DNA from: Treponemataceae bacterium
Lineage (GTDB): Bacteria; Spirochaetota; Spirochaetia; Treponematales; Treponemataceae
Assembly (NCBI GenBank): GCA_024697985.1
Contig: JAILRX010000153.1
Span: 1-7,502, forward strand
Reading direction: 5' to 3'
DNA length: 7,502 bases
Below, piece after piece: positions 1 through 5,464 of this stretch. Position 1 is the stretch's first letter. Each line of letters starts with the position of its first letter. Under the pieces are notes generated by a model, which worked only from the letters and a program-made list of their open reading frames with translations, did not search any database and was not told where the DNA came from. The translations under genes and the position numbers were made by a program.

Positions 1-1
1 A

Positions 2-1021
2 TACGATTTTTCGATTGAACTTTGCTCCAAACAAGATGACAATGCCGTCCTCGATAAAATTCAATCTTACTTTGCCCTCAGAACATTCAAGGCTGAAGTT
101 TCAAAGGAAGGCTATCCGCAGCTTTTATTGAACGACAAACCAATTTTTTTGAACGCTGTCCTTGATCAGGGGTATTTCCCAGAAGGAATTTTTCTTCCAG
201 AAAGTGAGGACAAATGGATTACCGACATCAAAAACCTGCAGAACTTGGGATTCAACACGCTAAGAAAACACATCAAAATTGAAAGCGAAGTTTTTTATTA
301 CTATTGCGATAAATACGGAATGCTTGTCATGCAGGACATGGTTCAAAACGGCAAATACAGCTTTTTGCACGACACGGCATTACCAACGATTCTTGGAAAA
401 TCGGGCAAATTCAAGTTTTTTTCCTCATCGAGAGAAAAATTTCAGCGTGAAATGAAGACACACAGATTTTTCATCGAGCATACAAAAAAGACCATCGCCC
501 ATCTATATAATCATCCGAGCATCGTTTACTGGACAATCTTCAACGAAGGCTGGGGTCAATTTTCGACAAACTCACTTTACGACCTTGTCAGCAGTCTTGA
601 TTCAAGCCGCGTCATTGATTCAGCCAGCGGATGGTTCAAAGGCACAAGCGGCATTCCTTTCAAATCCGATGTTGCCAGCGACCACATTTATTTTAAGACA
701 CCTGACCTTTCAAAACGGGTAAAAAAATTCGTTAAAAAACGAAAACCCCTTATAGTTTCAGAGTGCGGCGGATATACACTTGCCGTCCAGGATCACTGCT
801 CACAGCAGAGCATACGCTACGGATACGGCAACTGCAAGTCCTCAGAAGAATTGACCGAAAAAATTCTGTTTCTCTATGAAAAGATGATTAAGCCGCACGT
901 CAACAAAGGATTAAGCGGATGCGTCTACACACAGCTAAGCGATGTAGAAAATGAAATAAACGGCGTTTATACGTACGACAGAAAAATATGCAAACTAAAT
1001 AAAAAGATTGAAATACTTTGA
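2..1021 (+). CDS. Glycoside hydrolase family 2 (beta-galactosidase/beta-glucuronidase-like), 5'-truncated by the window edge
   Basis: The frame is open from base 2 to a TGA at 1019-1021, giving 339 C-terminal residues; the true start lies outside. The in-frame TTG at 128 is not the start, because coherent GH2 sequence precedes it, including a stretch reading SYFALRTFKAE, the usual link from the immunoglobulin-like domain to the TIM barrel. The barrel shows N-x-KPIFLNAVLDQGY, a GFNTLRKHIK strand, HPSIVYWTIFNEGWGQ and SECGGY. By comparison with GH2, the acid/base Glu is encoded at 545-547 (FNEGWGQ) and the nucleophile Glu at 761-763 (SECGG), so the enzyme is probably active. GH2 enzymes are retaining exo-glycosidases; the substrate (beta-galactoside, glucuronide or mannoside) cannot be read from this part. 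The nucleophile is followed by Cys where Phe or Tyr is usual. No signal peptide can be judged, and no clear intrinsic terminator follows the stop. Confidence 0.9.
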   Translation, partial: YDFSIELCSKQDDNAVLDKIQSYFALRTFKAEVSKEGYPQLLLNDKPIFLNAVLDQGYFPEGIFLPESEDKWITDIKNLQNLGFNTLRKHIKIESEVFYYYCDKYGMLVMQDMVQNGKYSFLHDTALPTILGKSGKFKFFSSSREKFQREMKTHRFFIEHTKKTIAHLYNHPSIVYWTIFNEGWGQFSTNSLYDLVSSLDSSRVIDSASGWFKGTSGIPFKSDVASDHIYFKTPDLSKRVKKFVKKRKPLIVSECGGYTLAVQDHCSQQSIRYGYGNCKSSEELTEKILFLYEKMIKPHVNKGLSGCVYTQLSDVENEINGVYTYDRKICKLNKKIEIL

Positions 1022-1034
1022 ATATTTCGCAAAC

Positions 1035-1095
1035 TTTGACATTTTTTGTCATAATTTGATATTTTAAGTTTTCTCTTACCAAGTATTGACATTTT
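1035..1095 (+). repeat. Three copies of an 11-base TTTGAYATTTT motif, phased at 20 and 30 bases
   Basis: The copies are TTTGACATTTT at 1035-1045, TTTGATATTTT at 1055-1065 and ATTGACATTTT at 1085-1095. Starts are 20 and 30 bases apart, close to whole turns of B-DNA, so they would lie on nearly the same helix face. The first copy also forms an inverted repeat, TGACA-5-TGTCA (1037-1051). The group lies in the only gap before the small membrane-protein gene. It could be operator sites or simply stacked -35-like elements; the A+T-rich background makes chance similarity possible. Confidence 0.4.
1036..1065 (+). promoter_or_regulatory. Candidate sigma-70-type promoter for the small membrane-protein gene
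   Basis: A perfect TTGACA (1036-1041) is followed after 18 bases by TATTTT (1060-1065, 4 of 6 matches to TATAAT). A second perfect TTGACA at 1086-1091 has only weak -10 candidates near 1109-1117 (for example TTAATT at 17 bases). Either would transcribe the gene at 1156 with a leader of roughly 35 to 85 bases. The first -35 lies at the edge of the TGACA/TGTCA inverted repeat, so a repressor could occlude it. Confidence 0.45.
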
Positions 1096-1155
1096 ATTTA
1101 ATTTGTTGTTAATTATTACCGTAAGCAAAACAAATGAAAATTAGGAGGTTTTGTT

Positions 1156-1383
1156 ATGGAAAAATTTTTAATCGCAGGTCTTTATGTACTTCAGACTTTG
1201 GTTTCTTGTGCATTAAAATGTGCAGGTTTTATTTCTTTGGATTGGACTGCCCTTCTCCTGATACCAGCCTTGTTTGCAATCGGATATGAATTGATCTTCC
1301 TTGTAACCAGCGGAGAATTAGTATTCTACTTTACAAAGCTCTACAACAAGTACATCAAAAACAGATTCGCACACAGAGCGTAA
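1156..1383 (+). CDS. Small two-helix membrane protein, function unknown (75 aa)
   Basis: This 75-residue ORF starts at ATG 1156 behind a near-perfect Shine-Dalgarno AGGAGGT (1143-1149) with 6 bases of spacing, and stops at TAA 1381-1383. I do not recognise the family. Two hydrophobic segments are visible, about residues 5-26 (with Cys18 and Cys22) and 29-51, joined by a short turn (SLDW). The tail is basic and polar (KLYNKYIKNRFAHR), which by the positive-inside rule would put the C terminus, and hence the N terminus, in the cytoplasm. It sits alone between promoter-like sequence and a strong terminator, so it is probably monocistronic and well translated. There is no cleavable signal peptide with a clear site and no lipobox. 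The ribosome binding site and flanking signals make me confident it is real; its role is not deducible. Confidence 0.75.
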   Translation: MEKFLIAGLYVLQTLVSCALKCAGFISLDWTALLLIPALFAIGYELIFLVTSGELVFYFTKLYNKYIKNRFAHRA

Positions 1384-1426
1384 AACAAAAAAAAACAGTT
1401 AAAAAAAATACATTCATAATTTTATC

Positions 1427-1477
1427 AAAGAACGGAACAAAAAAAAGCATGAGGCTGGTCAGTTCCGTTCTTTTTTT
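1427..1477 (+). terminator. Rho-independent terminator after the small membrane-protein gene
   Basis: AAAGAACGGAAC (1427-1438) pairs perfectly over 12 base pairs with GTTCCGTTCTTT (1462-1473) across a 23-base loop, and a T run ends at 1477. It follows the stop codon at 1383 and precedes the rpsP promoter, so it insulates the two units. The loop is longer than usual, but the stem and T run are convincing. Confidence 0.85.
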
Positions 1478-1521
1478 ATATCCTGCAAGGAAATACAGCG
1501 TTCACTTTATTTGCTGTCGCA

Positions 1522-1550
1522 TTGACCAAAAAATCTATTTATGATATAAA
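1522..1550 (+). promoter_or_regulatory. Promoter of the rpsP-rplS operon
   Basis: TTGACC (1522-1527) is separated by exactly 17 bases from TATAAA (1545-1550). TG at 1542-1543, one base before the -10, makes it an extended -10 element. Transcription should start near 1557, giving a leader of about 60 bases before the GTG of rpsP. It is the best promoter in the window, as expected for ribosomal-protein genes. Confidence 0.8.
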
Positions 1551-1559
1551 ATAAATTCA

Positions 1560-1587
1560 CACTGTATGTATTTTTACGCATATAGTG
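1560..1587 (+). promoter_or_regulatory. Leader hairpin at the 5' end of the rpsP operon mRNA
   Basis: CACTGTATG (1560-1568) pairs with CATATAGTG (1579-1587) over 9 base pairs including one G-U, closing a loop of about 10 bases. It begins only about 3 bases after the predicted transcription start and ends 20 bases before the Shine-Dalgarno at 1607, so it does not mask the ribosome site. A 5'-terminal hairpin like this could protect the mRNA from 5'-end-dependent decay or be bound by a ribosomal protein for feedback. No T run follows, so it is not a terminator. Confidence 0.5.
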
Positions 1588-1617
1588 CAGTTTAATACAA
1601 TATTTTGGAGGACCCAA

Positions 1618-1866
1618 GTGGTTAAAATCAGACTCAAGAAGTTTGGAACAAAGAAACGACCTTTCTACAGAATCGTAGTACAGGATGTTCGCAAGCCACG
1701 TGATGGAACTGTTATCGAAGAAATCGGAACTTATCAGCCGATTGAAGCTGAAGATAATCAGATTGCATTCAACGAAGAGCGAGCTCGTTATTGGATTGGA
1801 GTTGGAGCACAGCCAACAGACACAGTTCGAAAGATTTTCAACAAGAAAAACTTTGCCGTTAAATAA
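1618..1866 (+). CDS. rpsP: 30S ribosomal protein bS16
   Basis: bS16 is an assembly protein of the 30S body. The 82-residue product begins MVKIRLKKFGTKKRP, the family's typical N terminus, and continues with YRIVVQD-R-PRDG, EEIGTYQP and the late W-GVGAQPTDTV segment, all classic. The start is GTG at 1618-1620, placed by Shine-Dalgarno GGAGGA (1607-1612) with 5 bases of spacing. An in-frame GTG further upstream at 1585 would add 11 residues foreign to the family and falls inside the leader hairpin, so it is rejected. It is the first gene of the operon, 14 bases before khpA. Length matches the family norm of about 80-90 residues. Confidence 0.97.
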   Translation: MVKIRLKKFGTKKRPFYRIVVQDVRKPRDGTVIEEIGTYQPIEAEDNQIAFNEERARYWIGVGAQPTDTVRKIFNKKNFAVK

Positions 1867-1880
1867 CCCGGAGCATACAG

Positions 1881-2114
1881 ATGGAAAAAGACCTGATTGA
1901 ATACATTGCAAAATCATTGGTCGCTGATCCAAGTAGCGTTTCAGTACAGGAAGTTGAAGGCGAAAAATCAACAGTAATCGAACTTCGTGTTGCACAGGGC
2001 GACATTGGTAAGGTTATCGGAAAGAACGGAAGAATTGCAAAAGCAATCCGAACAGTTCTGAGCGCATCTAGCTCAAAATCTGGTAAACGTTTTACTTTGG
2101 AAATTTTGGACTAA
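1881..2114 (+). CDS. khpA: KH-domain RNA-binding protein KhpA (YlqC family)
   Basis: A 77-residue protein that is essentially one type II KH domain. The RNA-binding GxxG loop is GKNG (residues 47-50) in IGKVIGKNGRIAKAIR, preceded by an acidic N-terminal helix (EKDLIEYIAKSLV) and ending FTLEILD. In Firmicutes KhpA pairs with KhpB and binds many transcripts and sRNAs; that role is family knowledge, not visible here. The location between rpsP and rimM is the conserved one. GGAG (1870-1873) lies 7 bases before the ATG. Its TAA (2112-2114) overlaps the rimM ATG by one base (TAATG), which points to translational coupling. Confidence 0.93.
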   Translation: MEKDLIEYIAKSLVADPSSVSVQEVEGEKSTVIELRVAQGDIGKVIGKNGRIAKAIRTVLSASSSKSGKRFTLEILD

Positions 2115-2713
2115 TGGCGTCAAAGGCAAAGTTGGTAATTGGTATTATCCGAGGCTCGCATGGACTTACGGGTAAATTTAAAGTAGAAAGTACTTCCGGA
2201 GAGTGCGAACATTTTTTCAAGCTTGAAGAAGTTACTGTAAAGAATGATTCAATTGAAAAAGATTTCAAGGTTGAATCGGTTGAAGGCAATTCAAATTCTT
2301 TACTTATGAAGTTGGAAGGAATCAATTCACCTGAAGAAGCAAAAAAGTTTCAGGGGAGCGAAATTCTTGTTCCACGCGACAAAGCAAGTCCTTTGAAAAA
2401 AGGCGAGTTCTATGTCGAAGATCTAAAACAATGCAAATTAGTTTATTTTTCTGATGAAAATTCATCAAATGAAAAATCAGCTAAAAAGGGATTGGCAGCA
2501 AAGTCTGAAACTGCAATTGAAGCAGGAATCATCACAGACGTATTGGAAGGCGGATCAGGGAAACTTCTAGAAGTTGAACTATCCGAGAGAGTGAAGGCTA
2601 TGTCGGACAGTGCGGATAAACGAGTTCTTGTACCATTCAACAATGAATTTATCGGTACGGTCGATTTAAATGACAAAGTTGTTCAACTGATGCACCTCTG
2701 GATTCTGGAGTAA
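2114..2713 (+). CDS. rimM: Ribosome maturation factor RimM with extra loops
   Basis: RimM binds uS19 and aids maturation of the 30S head. The N-terminal beta-barrel carries the hallmark IGIIRGSHGLTGKFKV (residues 9-24), then LEGINSPEEAKKFQGSEILVPR; the C-terminal PRC barrel begins at GEFYVEDLKQCKLV (97-110). The product is 199 residues against about 165-180 in most bacteria. The surplus is a Ser/Lys/Asn-rich stretch at about 112-136 inside the PRC barrel, before AGIITDVLEGGSGK, and a smaller insertion at about 158-170. Both are hydrophilic and probably surface loops. The start is the ATG overlapping the khpA stop; no separate strong ribosome site is seen, so coupling is likely. Its TAA ends 5 bases before trmD. 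Confidence 0.93.
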   Translation: MASKAKLVIGIIRGSHGLTGKFKVESTSGECEHFFKLEEVTVKNDSIEKDFKVESVEGNSNSLLMKLEGINSPEEAKKFQGSEILVPRDKASPLKKGEFYVEDLKQCKLVYFSDENSSNEKSAKKGLAAKSETAIEAGIITDVLEGGSGKLLEVELSERVKAMSDSADKRVLVPFNNEFIGTVDLNDKVVQLMHLWILE

Positions 2714-2718
2714 CAACC

Positions 2719-3516
2719 ATGAAATTTACAGTGCTGACCTTATTTCCTGAAATTCCGCGGGCTTTTTTTGAAAACTCAATCATGGCAAAAGCGGTAGAAA
2801 AAGGAATTATTGCCTACGAATTGGTGAATATCAGGGATTTCGCCCTAGATAAACACAAAACATGTGATGACAATCCTTATGGTGGCGGGGCTGGAATGCT
2901 CATGAAAACAGAACCGCTATGCAGAGCACTCGAAAAAGTGAACGTCAAGCCTAAGACCGGCAAAAAAAACGGTAAGAAGCGAAATAAAACCAAGCGTGTA
3001 ATTTATGTTACACCTTCTGGAAAACCGCTCACTCAAAAGATTGCCTACGAACTTAGTCGTGAAGAAGAACTGGTTTTTATTTGCGGCCGATACGAAGGTA
3101 TCGATCAGCGTATAATTGACAGTTATATAGACGATGAAATATCTATCGGAGACTATGTTCTTTCATCCGGAGAGCTTGCAGCAACCGTAATCATCGATTC
3201 GGTTTACCGATTGGTGGACGGCGTTATTTCAAGCGAATCTCTTGAAGAAGAAAGTTTTACCGATGGCCTTTTGGAATATCCGCAGTATACGAGACCTGAG
3301 GTCTTTGCGGGAATGAAGGTACCTGAAATTTTGCTTTCAGGCCATCACGAAAATATCCGAAAGTGGCGGCTTAAAAAGAGGCTGGAAAAAACATTGCGAT
3401 ATCGTCCTGAATTGATAGCTCAGGCAAGAAACAATGGCAAACTGACCGAAGAAGCCGAAAAAATGATTGAGGAAATAACGAACCCATCTCCATTATCAGG
3501 AGAAACAGGAGACTAA
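2719..3516 (+). CDS. trmD: tRNA (guanine-37-N1)-methyltransferase TrmD
   Basis: TrmD methylates N1 of G37, next to the anticodon, in tRNAs that carry G36, using S-adenosylmethionine, and so prevents +1 frameshifting. The 265-residue protein is full length. SPOUT/trefoil-knot motifs are clear: NPYGGGAGMLMK (52-63), FICGRYEGIDQR (120-131), ISIGDYVLSSGELA (141-154) and SFTDGLLEYPQYTRP (179-193), whose Asp182 matches the catalytic Asp of the family. The C-terminal tRNA-binding helices follow, with LLSGHHENIRKWR. A strongly basic insertion, about residues 77-93 (Lys/Arg/Asn-rich), lies between two conserved segments. GGAG at 2707-2710 sits 8 bases before the ATG. rplS begins one base after its stop. 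Confidence 0.97.
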   Translation: MKFTVLTLFPEIPRAFFENSIMAKAVEKGIIAYELVNIRDFALDKHKTCDDNPYGGGAGMLMKTEPLCRALEKVNVKPKTGKKNGKKRNKTKRVIYVTPSGKPLTQKIAYELSREEELVFICGRYEGIDQRIIDSYIDDEISIGDYVLSSGELAATVIIDSVYRLVDGVISSESLEEESFTDGLLEYPQYTRPEVFAGMKVPEILLSGHHENIRKWRLKKRLEKTLRYRPELIAQARNNGKLTEEAEKMIEEITNPSPLSGETGD

Positions 3517-3517
3517 A

Positions 3518-3886
3518 ATGGATTTGATTAAGACTATTGAAGAACAGCAGAAACGAACTGATCTTGAATCATTTAAGGTTGGAGACACAGTTAAAGTTTT
3601 CTTCAAAATTATTGAAGGAAAAACAGAACGAATTCAGGTTTATGAAGGATTGGTTATCTGTTTCAAAAACTCAGGTGCCGGAAAAACTTTCACAGTTCGA
3701 AAGATTTCTTACGGCGTAGGTGTTGAACGAGTATTCCCAATCAACTCACCTCGAATTGCAAAAATCGAAGTTGTTCGACCTGGTAAAGTACGACGAAGCA
3801 AGATTTACTACATCCGAGACAAGGTTGGTAAAGACGCTAAAATCAAAGAACTTATTACAAAACGATCAGACAGAATCGAAAAATAA
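3518..3886 (+). CDS. rplS: 50S ribosomal protein bL19
   Basis: bL19 sits at the subunit interface and contributes to the intersubunit bridge near the 16S rRNA. The 122-residue sequence shows the family marks: FKVGDTVKVFFKIIEGKTERIQ (20-41), EGLVI, TFTVRKISYGVGVERVFPI and PRIAKIEVVRPGKVRRSKIYYIR. Length is slightly above the usual 115. AGGAG (3507-3511) lies 6 bases before the ATG, inside the end of trmD. Ten of its eleven arginine codons are CGA, the other AGA, which is an uncommon choice for a highly expressed gene. A strong terminator follows after 16 bases. Confidence 0.97.
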   Translation: MDLIKTIEEQQKRTDLESFKVGDTVKVFFKIIEGKTERIQVYEGLVICFKNSGAGKTFTVRKISYGVGVERVFPINSPRIAKIEVVRPGKVRRSKIYYIRDKVGKDAKIKELITKRSDRIEK

Positions 3887-3902
3887 GTTCTGGAATAAAA
3901 GG

Positions 3903-3942
3903 CTGCTGGATGCTCCTAAAAAGCTTTCAGCAGTTTTTTTTT
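3903..3942 (+). terminator. Rho-independent terminator between rplS and the FliK-like gene
   Basis: CTGCTG (3903-3908) pairs with CAGCAG (3928-3933), extended by a G-U and an A-T pair and by three more pairs after a one-base mismatch, followed by nine Ts (3934-3942). It ends 17 bases before the next start codon, on the same strand. It therefore either ends the translation operon or lets a fraction of polymerases through to the flagellar-type genes. Confidence 0.85.
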
Positions 3943-3959
3943 ATATTTTAAGGTGATTA

Positions 3960-5033
3960 ATGAACAGTCAGGCCATCAGTTCCATACCGCTAATTTCTCA
4001 AAATCAGAGTCTTGCACGAACGATAAAAGACGGATCAAAAGTATTTGTCAGGGTTCTCGAAAGAGGCGCAGAACAGGGAAAATATACGGTCAGTTTTGAA
4101 GGCTCGAAATTTGAAATCACATCAAAAGTACCGCTAGAAATTGGAAGCAGTTTTAAGGCTACAGCTCAAATTCAAAACGGCACGATAAAGCTAGTAAGAG
4201 AAGCTGGACAGACTGAACTTGCCGTCACTTTTCAAAAATTTTCTGAAAAAGACGTGGGCAAAAACGAGCAGCTTTCATCCTTCATGAATCAGATCGGACT
4301 TGAAAGTGATGAAGAATCGTTCAAACTTTTGCAGCTGATGTTTCAAAGCAAAATCAAGATAAATCCGCCCCTGATAAAAAAAGCCCTTGCGCAGGGAAAA
4401 AACATCAGCAAGAAAAACGGCAAAATCTCAAAGCTTGATTCATCAATAGCAAGCCTTGAGCTCAACCTCAAGGACATCAACGACACAGAAGAAGCAATTG
4501 AACAGATCGTTCCTTTTGACGGCAACGGAAATCAAGGAACACCTTTCAATCAGGCGGAAAGTCAGGATGAAAATCAAAATAATCAGAAGGAACAAAAAGT
4601 TCCAAAAATCCTGGAACTTTACGAGGACAATGAATTTTTAGGCAAAGAACCATCGTTTTTGACAGCCTACAATCACATCAAGCTTCCAAAAAGTGATCTG
4701 CACAATGTCATCCTGCCTTTTGAATATGAAGGGCATGAAGGAGCCATCCTGCTTTTTATCGATACTTTCAGGCAAAAAACTGTAAAAATCAATCTGTGCT
4801 ACACATCAAATGAAAAAAAGTACTATTTTGTGGTATACTTAGATGGTAAAAATAAAATTGAATATTTTGAAGAATTTTTAGAAAAAAATGACGCAAAAAT
4901 CAATTCTCAAACTATAATTAATATGTTGGAAGAACTTTTTCCTGGATTTTCTTTGAAATTCGATGAGGATGCAAAAAAGAGTTTTTTAATGCCAACGGAT
5001 GAACAGATTTCAATTGCCACGGAGTTAATATGA
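3960..5033 (+). CDS. FliK/YlqG-like protein (flagellar hook-length-control-like)
   Basis: A 357-residue soluble protein with no signal peptide or membrane span. The N-terminal part (about 25-80) reads as a small beta-rich domain (VFVRVLERG, YTVSFEGSKFEI, VPLEIGSSFKATAQI, GTIKLV). The middle is helical and then low-complexity Gln/Asn/Glu-rich (about 187-213). The C-terminal part (about 240-335) is a globular beta/alpha block, LPFEYEGHEGAILLFID, followed by VNL-type strands and FEEFLEKN. This layout, and its place directly before an FlhB-like gene, matches the YlqG/FliK-like protein next to YlqH in other bacteria; sequence similarity to true FliK is not demonstrable by eye. The likely ribosome site AAGGTGA lies at 3950-3956, just after the terminator. 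The last codon overlaps the next ATG by four bases (ATGA). The gene is certain; the function is inferred from context. Confidence 0.6.
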   Translation: MNSQAISSIPLISQNQSLARTIKDGSKVFVRVLERGAEQGKYTVSFEGSKFEITSKVPLEIGSSFKATAQIQNGTIKLVREAGQTELAVTFQKFSEKDVGKNEQLSSFMNQIGLESDEESFKLLQLMFQSKIKINPPLIKKALAQGKNISKKNGKISKLDSSIASLELNLKDINDTEEAIEQIVPFDGNGNQGTPFNQAESQDENQNNQKEQKVPKILELYEDNEFLGKEPSFLTAYNHIKLPKSDLHNVILPFEYEGHEGAILLFIDTFRQKTVKINLCYTSNEKKYYFVVYLDGKNKIEYFEEFLEKNDAKINSQTIINMLEELFPGFSLKFDEDAKKSFLMPTDEQISIATELI

Positions 5034-5269
5034 AAGCAGCTGTCTTGAAATATCCGGAAAACTCCCCTGCTCCATTTCTTGTAGCAAAGGGCAAAAATGA
5101 AATGGCAAAAAGGCTCTGTGAAATTGCTGATAAAAACGGAGTGCCTGTCGTAAGAAACGTACAGGAAACCGAGATCATAAGTCTGATGGAAATCGGACAA
5201 TGCATACCGGAAGAAACATACGAAGTGCTGGCAAAAATATTTGCCTTCATTCAAAAAGATATAAAATAG
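5030..5269 (+). CDS. FlhB cytoplasmic-domain homologue (YlqH/FhlB type), 79 aa
   Basis: The 79 residues match the C-terminal half of the FlhB/YscU export-switch cytoplasmic domain: AVLKYPENSPAPFLVAKGKNEMAKRLCEIA, then NGVPVVRN and EIGQCIPEETYEVLAKIFAFI. In FlhB these segments come directly after the autocleavage motif NPTH; here the protein begins at that point and has no NPTH and no membrane helices, so it resembles the released cleavage product. In some bacteria such proteins can replace part of the FlhB C terminus and pair with a FliK-like partner. GGAG (5021-5024) lies 5 bases before the ATG, and the ATGA overlap with the upstream gene indicates coupling. I am confident of the family, less so of an actual role in flagellar export switching. 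Confidence 0.88.
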   Translation: MKAAVLKYPENSPAPFLVAKGKNEMAKRLCEIADKNGVPVVRNVQETEIISLMEIGQCIPEETYEVLAKIFAFIQKDIK

Positions 5270-5282
5270 ACGGGGGTTCAAG

Positions 5283-5459
5283 ATGACCGAAATTGATTCA
5301 TCATTAATTAAAGACGGCGTAAAATTTTCAGAGGACGTTTATTTTGACGACCAGAAAAGCCTGTTTCTTGCAAAAGAAAAACCGGCTGGAAAATTCCACC
5401 TCGATGCCATCCAGAAATGGGAAATTAAATCCTTGTACACGGACGGCAAGCAGCTCTAA
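5283..5459 (+). CDS. 58-residue ORF resembling the N-terminal region of treponemal HD-GYP proteins
   Basis: ATG 5283 to TAA 5457-5459 encodes 58 residues: DGVKFSEDVYFDD, then SLFLAKEKPAGKFHLDAI, then QKWEIKSLYTDGKQL. GGGGGT (5272-5277), 5 bases upstream, can pair with the anti-Shine-Dalgarno through one G-U. Spacing to neighbours is operon-like: 13 bases after the FlhB-like stop and 5 before yraN. The pattern (a short strand, D/S-DVYFD, a turn with A-KEKP, an amphipathic helix ending in KW-I, then a strand with DG) recalls the short domain before HD-GYP phosphodiesterase domains in treponemes. No HD domain follows in any frame, since yraN starts at once. It could be a free-standing domain or the remnant of a longer gene. 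The coding call rests on spacing, ribosome site and residue pattern; the family link is from memory and tentative. Confidence 0.6.
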   Translation: MTEIDSSLIKDGVKFSEDVYFDDQKSLFLAKEKPAGKFHLDAIQKWEIKSLYTDGKQL

Positions 5460-5464
5460 TTTGA

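Noticed and set aside
1156..1383. Type I toxin of a toxin-antitoxin pair
   Set aside because: The protein is small and hydrophobic, but no antisense RNA promoter or typical single-helix toxin layout is visible.
1585..1617. Upstream in-frame GTG as the start of rpsP
   Set aside because: The extra residues do not belong to bS16, the codon lies in the leader hairpin, and GTG 1618 has a proper Shine-Dalgarno.
1507..1995. 162-codon minus-strand ORF over rpsP and khpA
   Set aside because: It lies opposite two certain conserved genes and their promoter; the product is not protein-family-like.
4907..5281. Two long minus-strand ORFs opposite the FliK-like and FlhB-like genes
   Set aside because: They are shadows of well-supported plus-strand genes with overlapping ATGA coupling, and their products show no recognisable domain.
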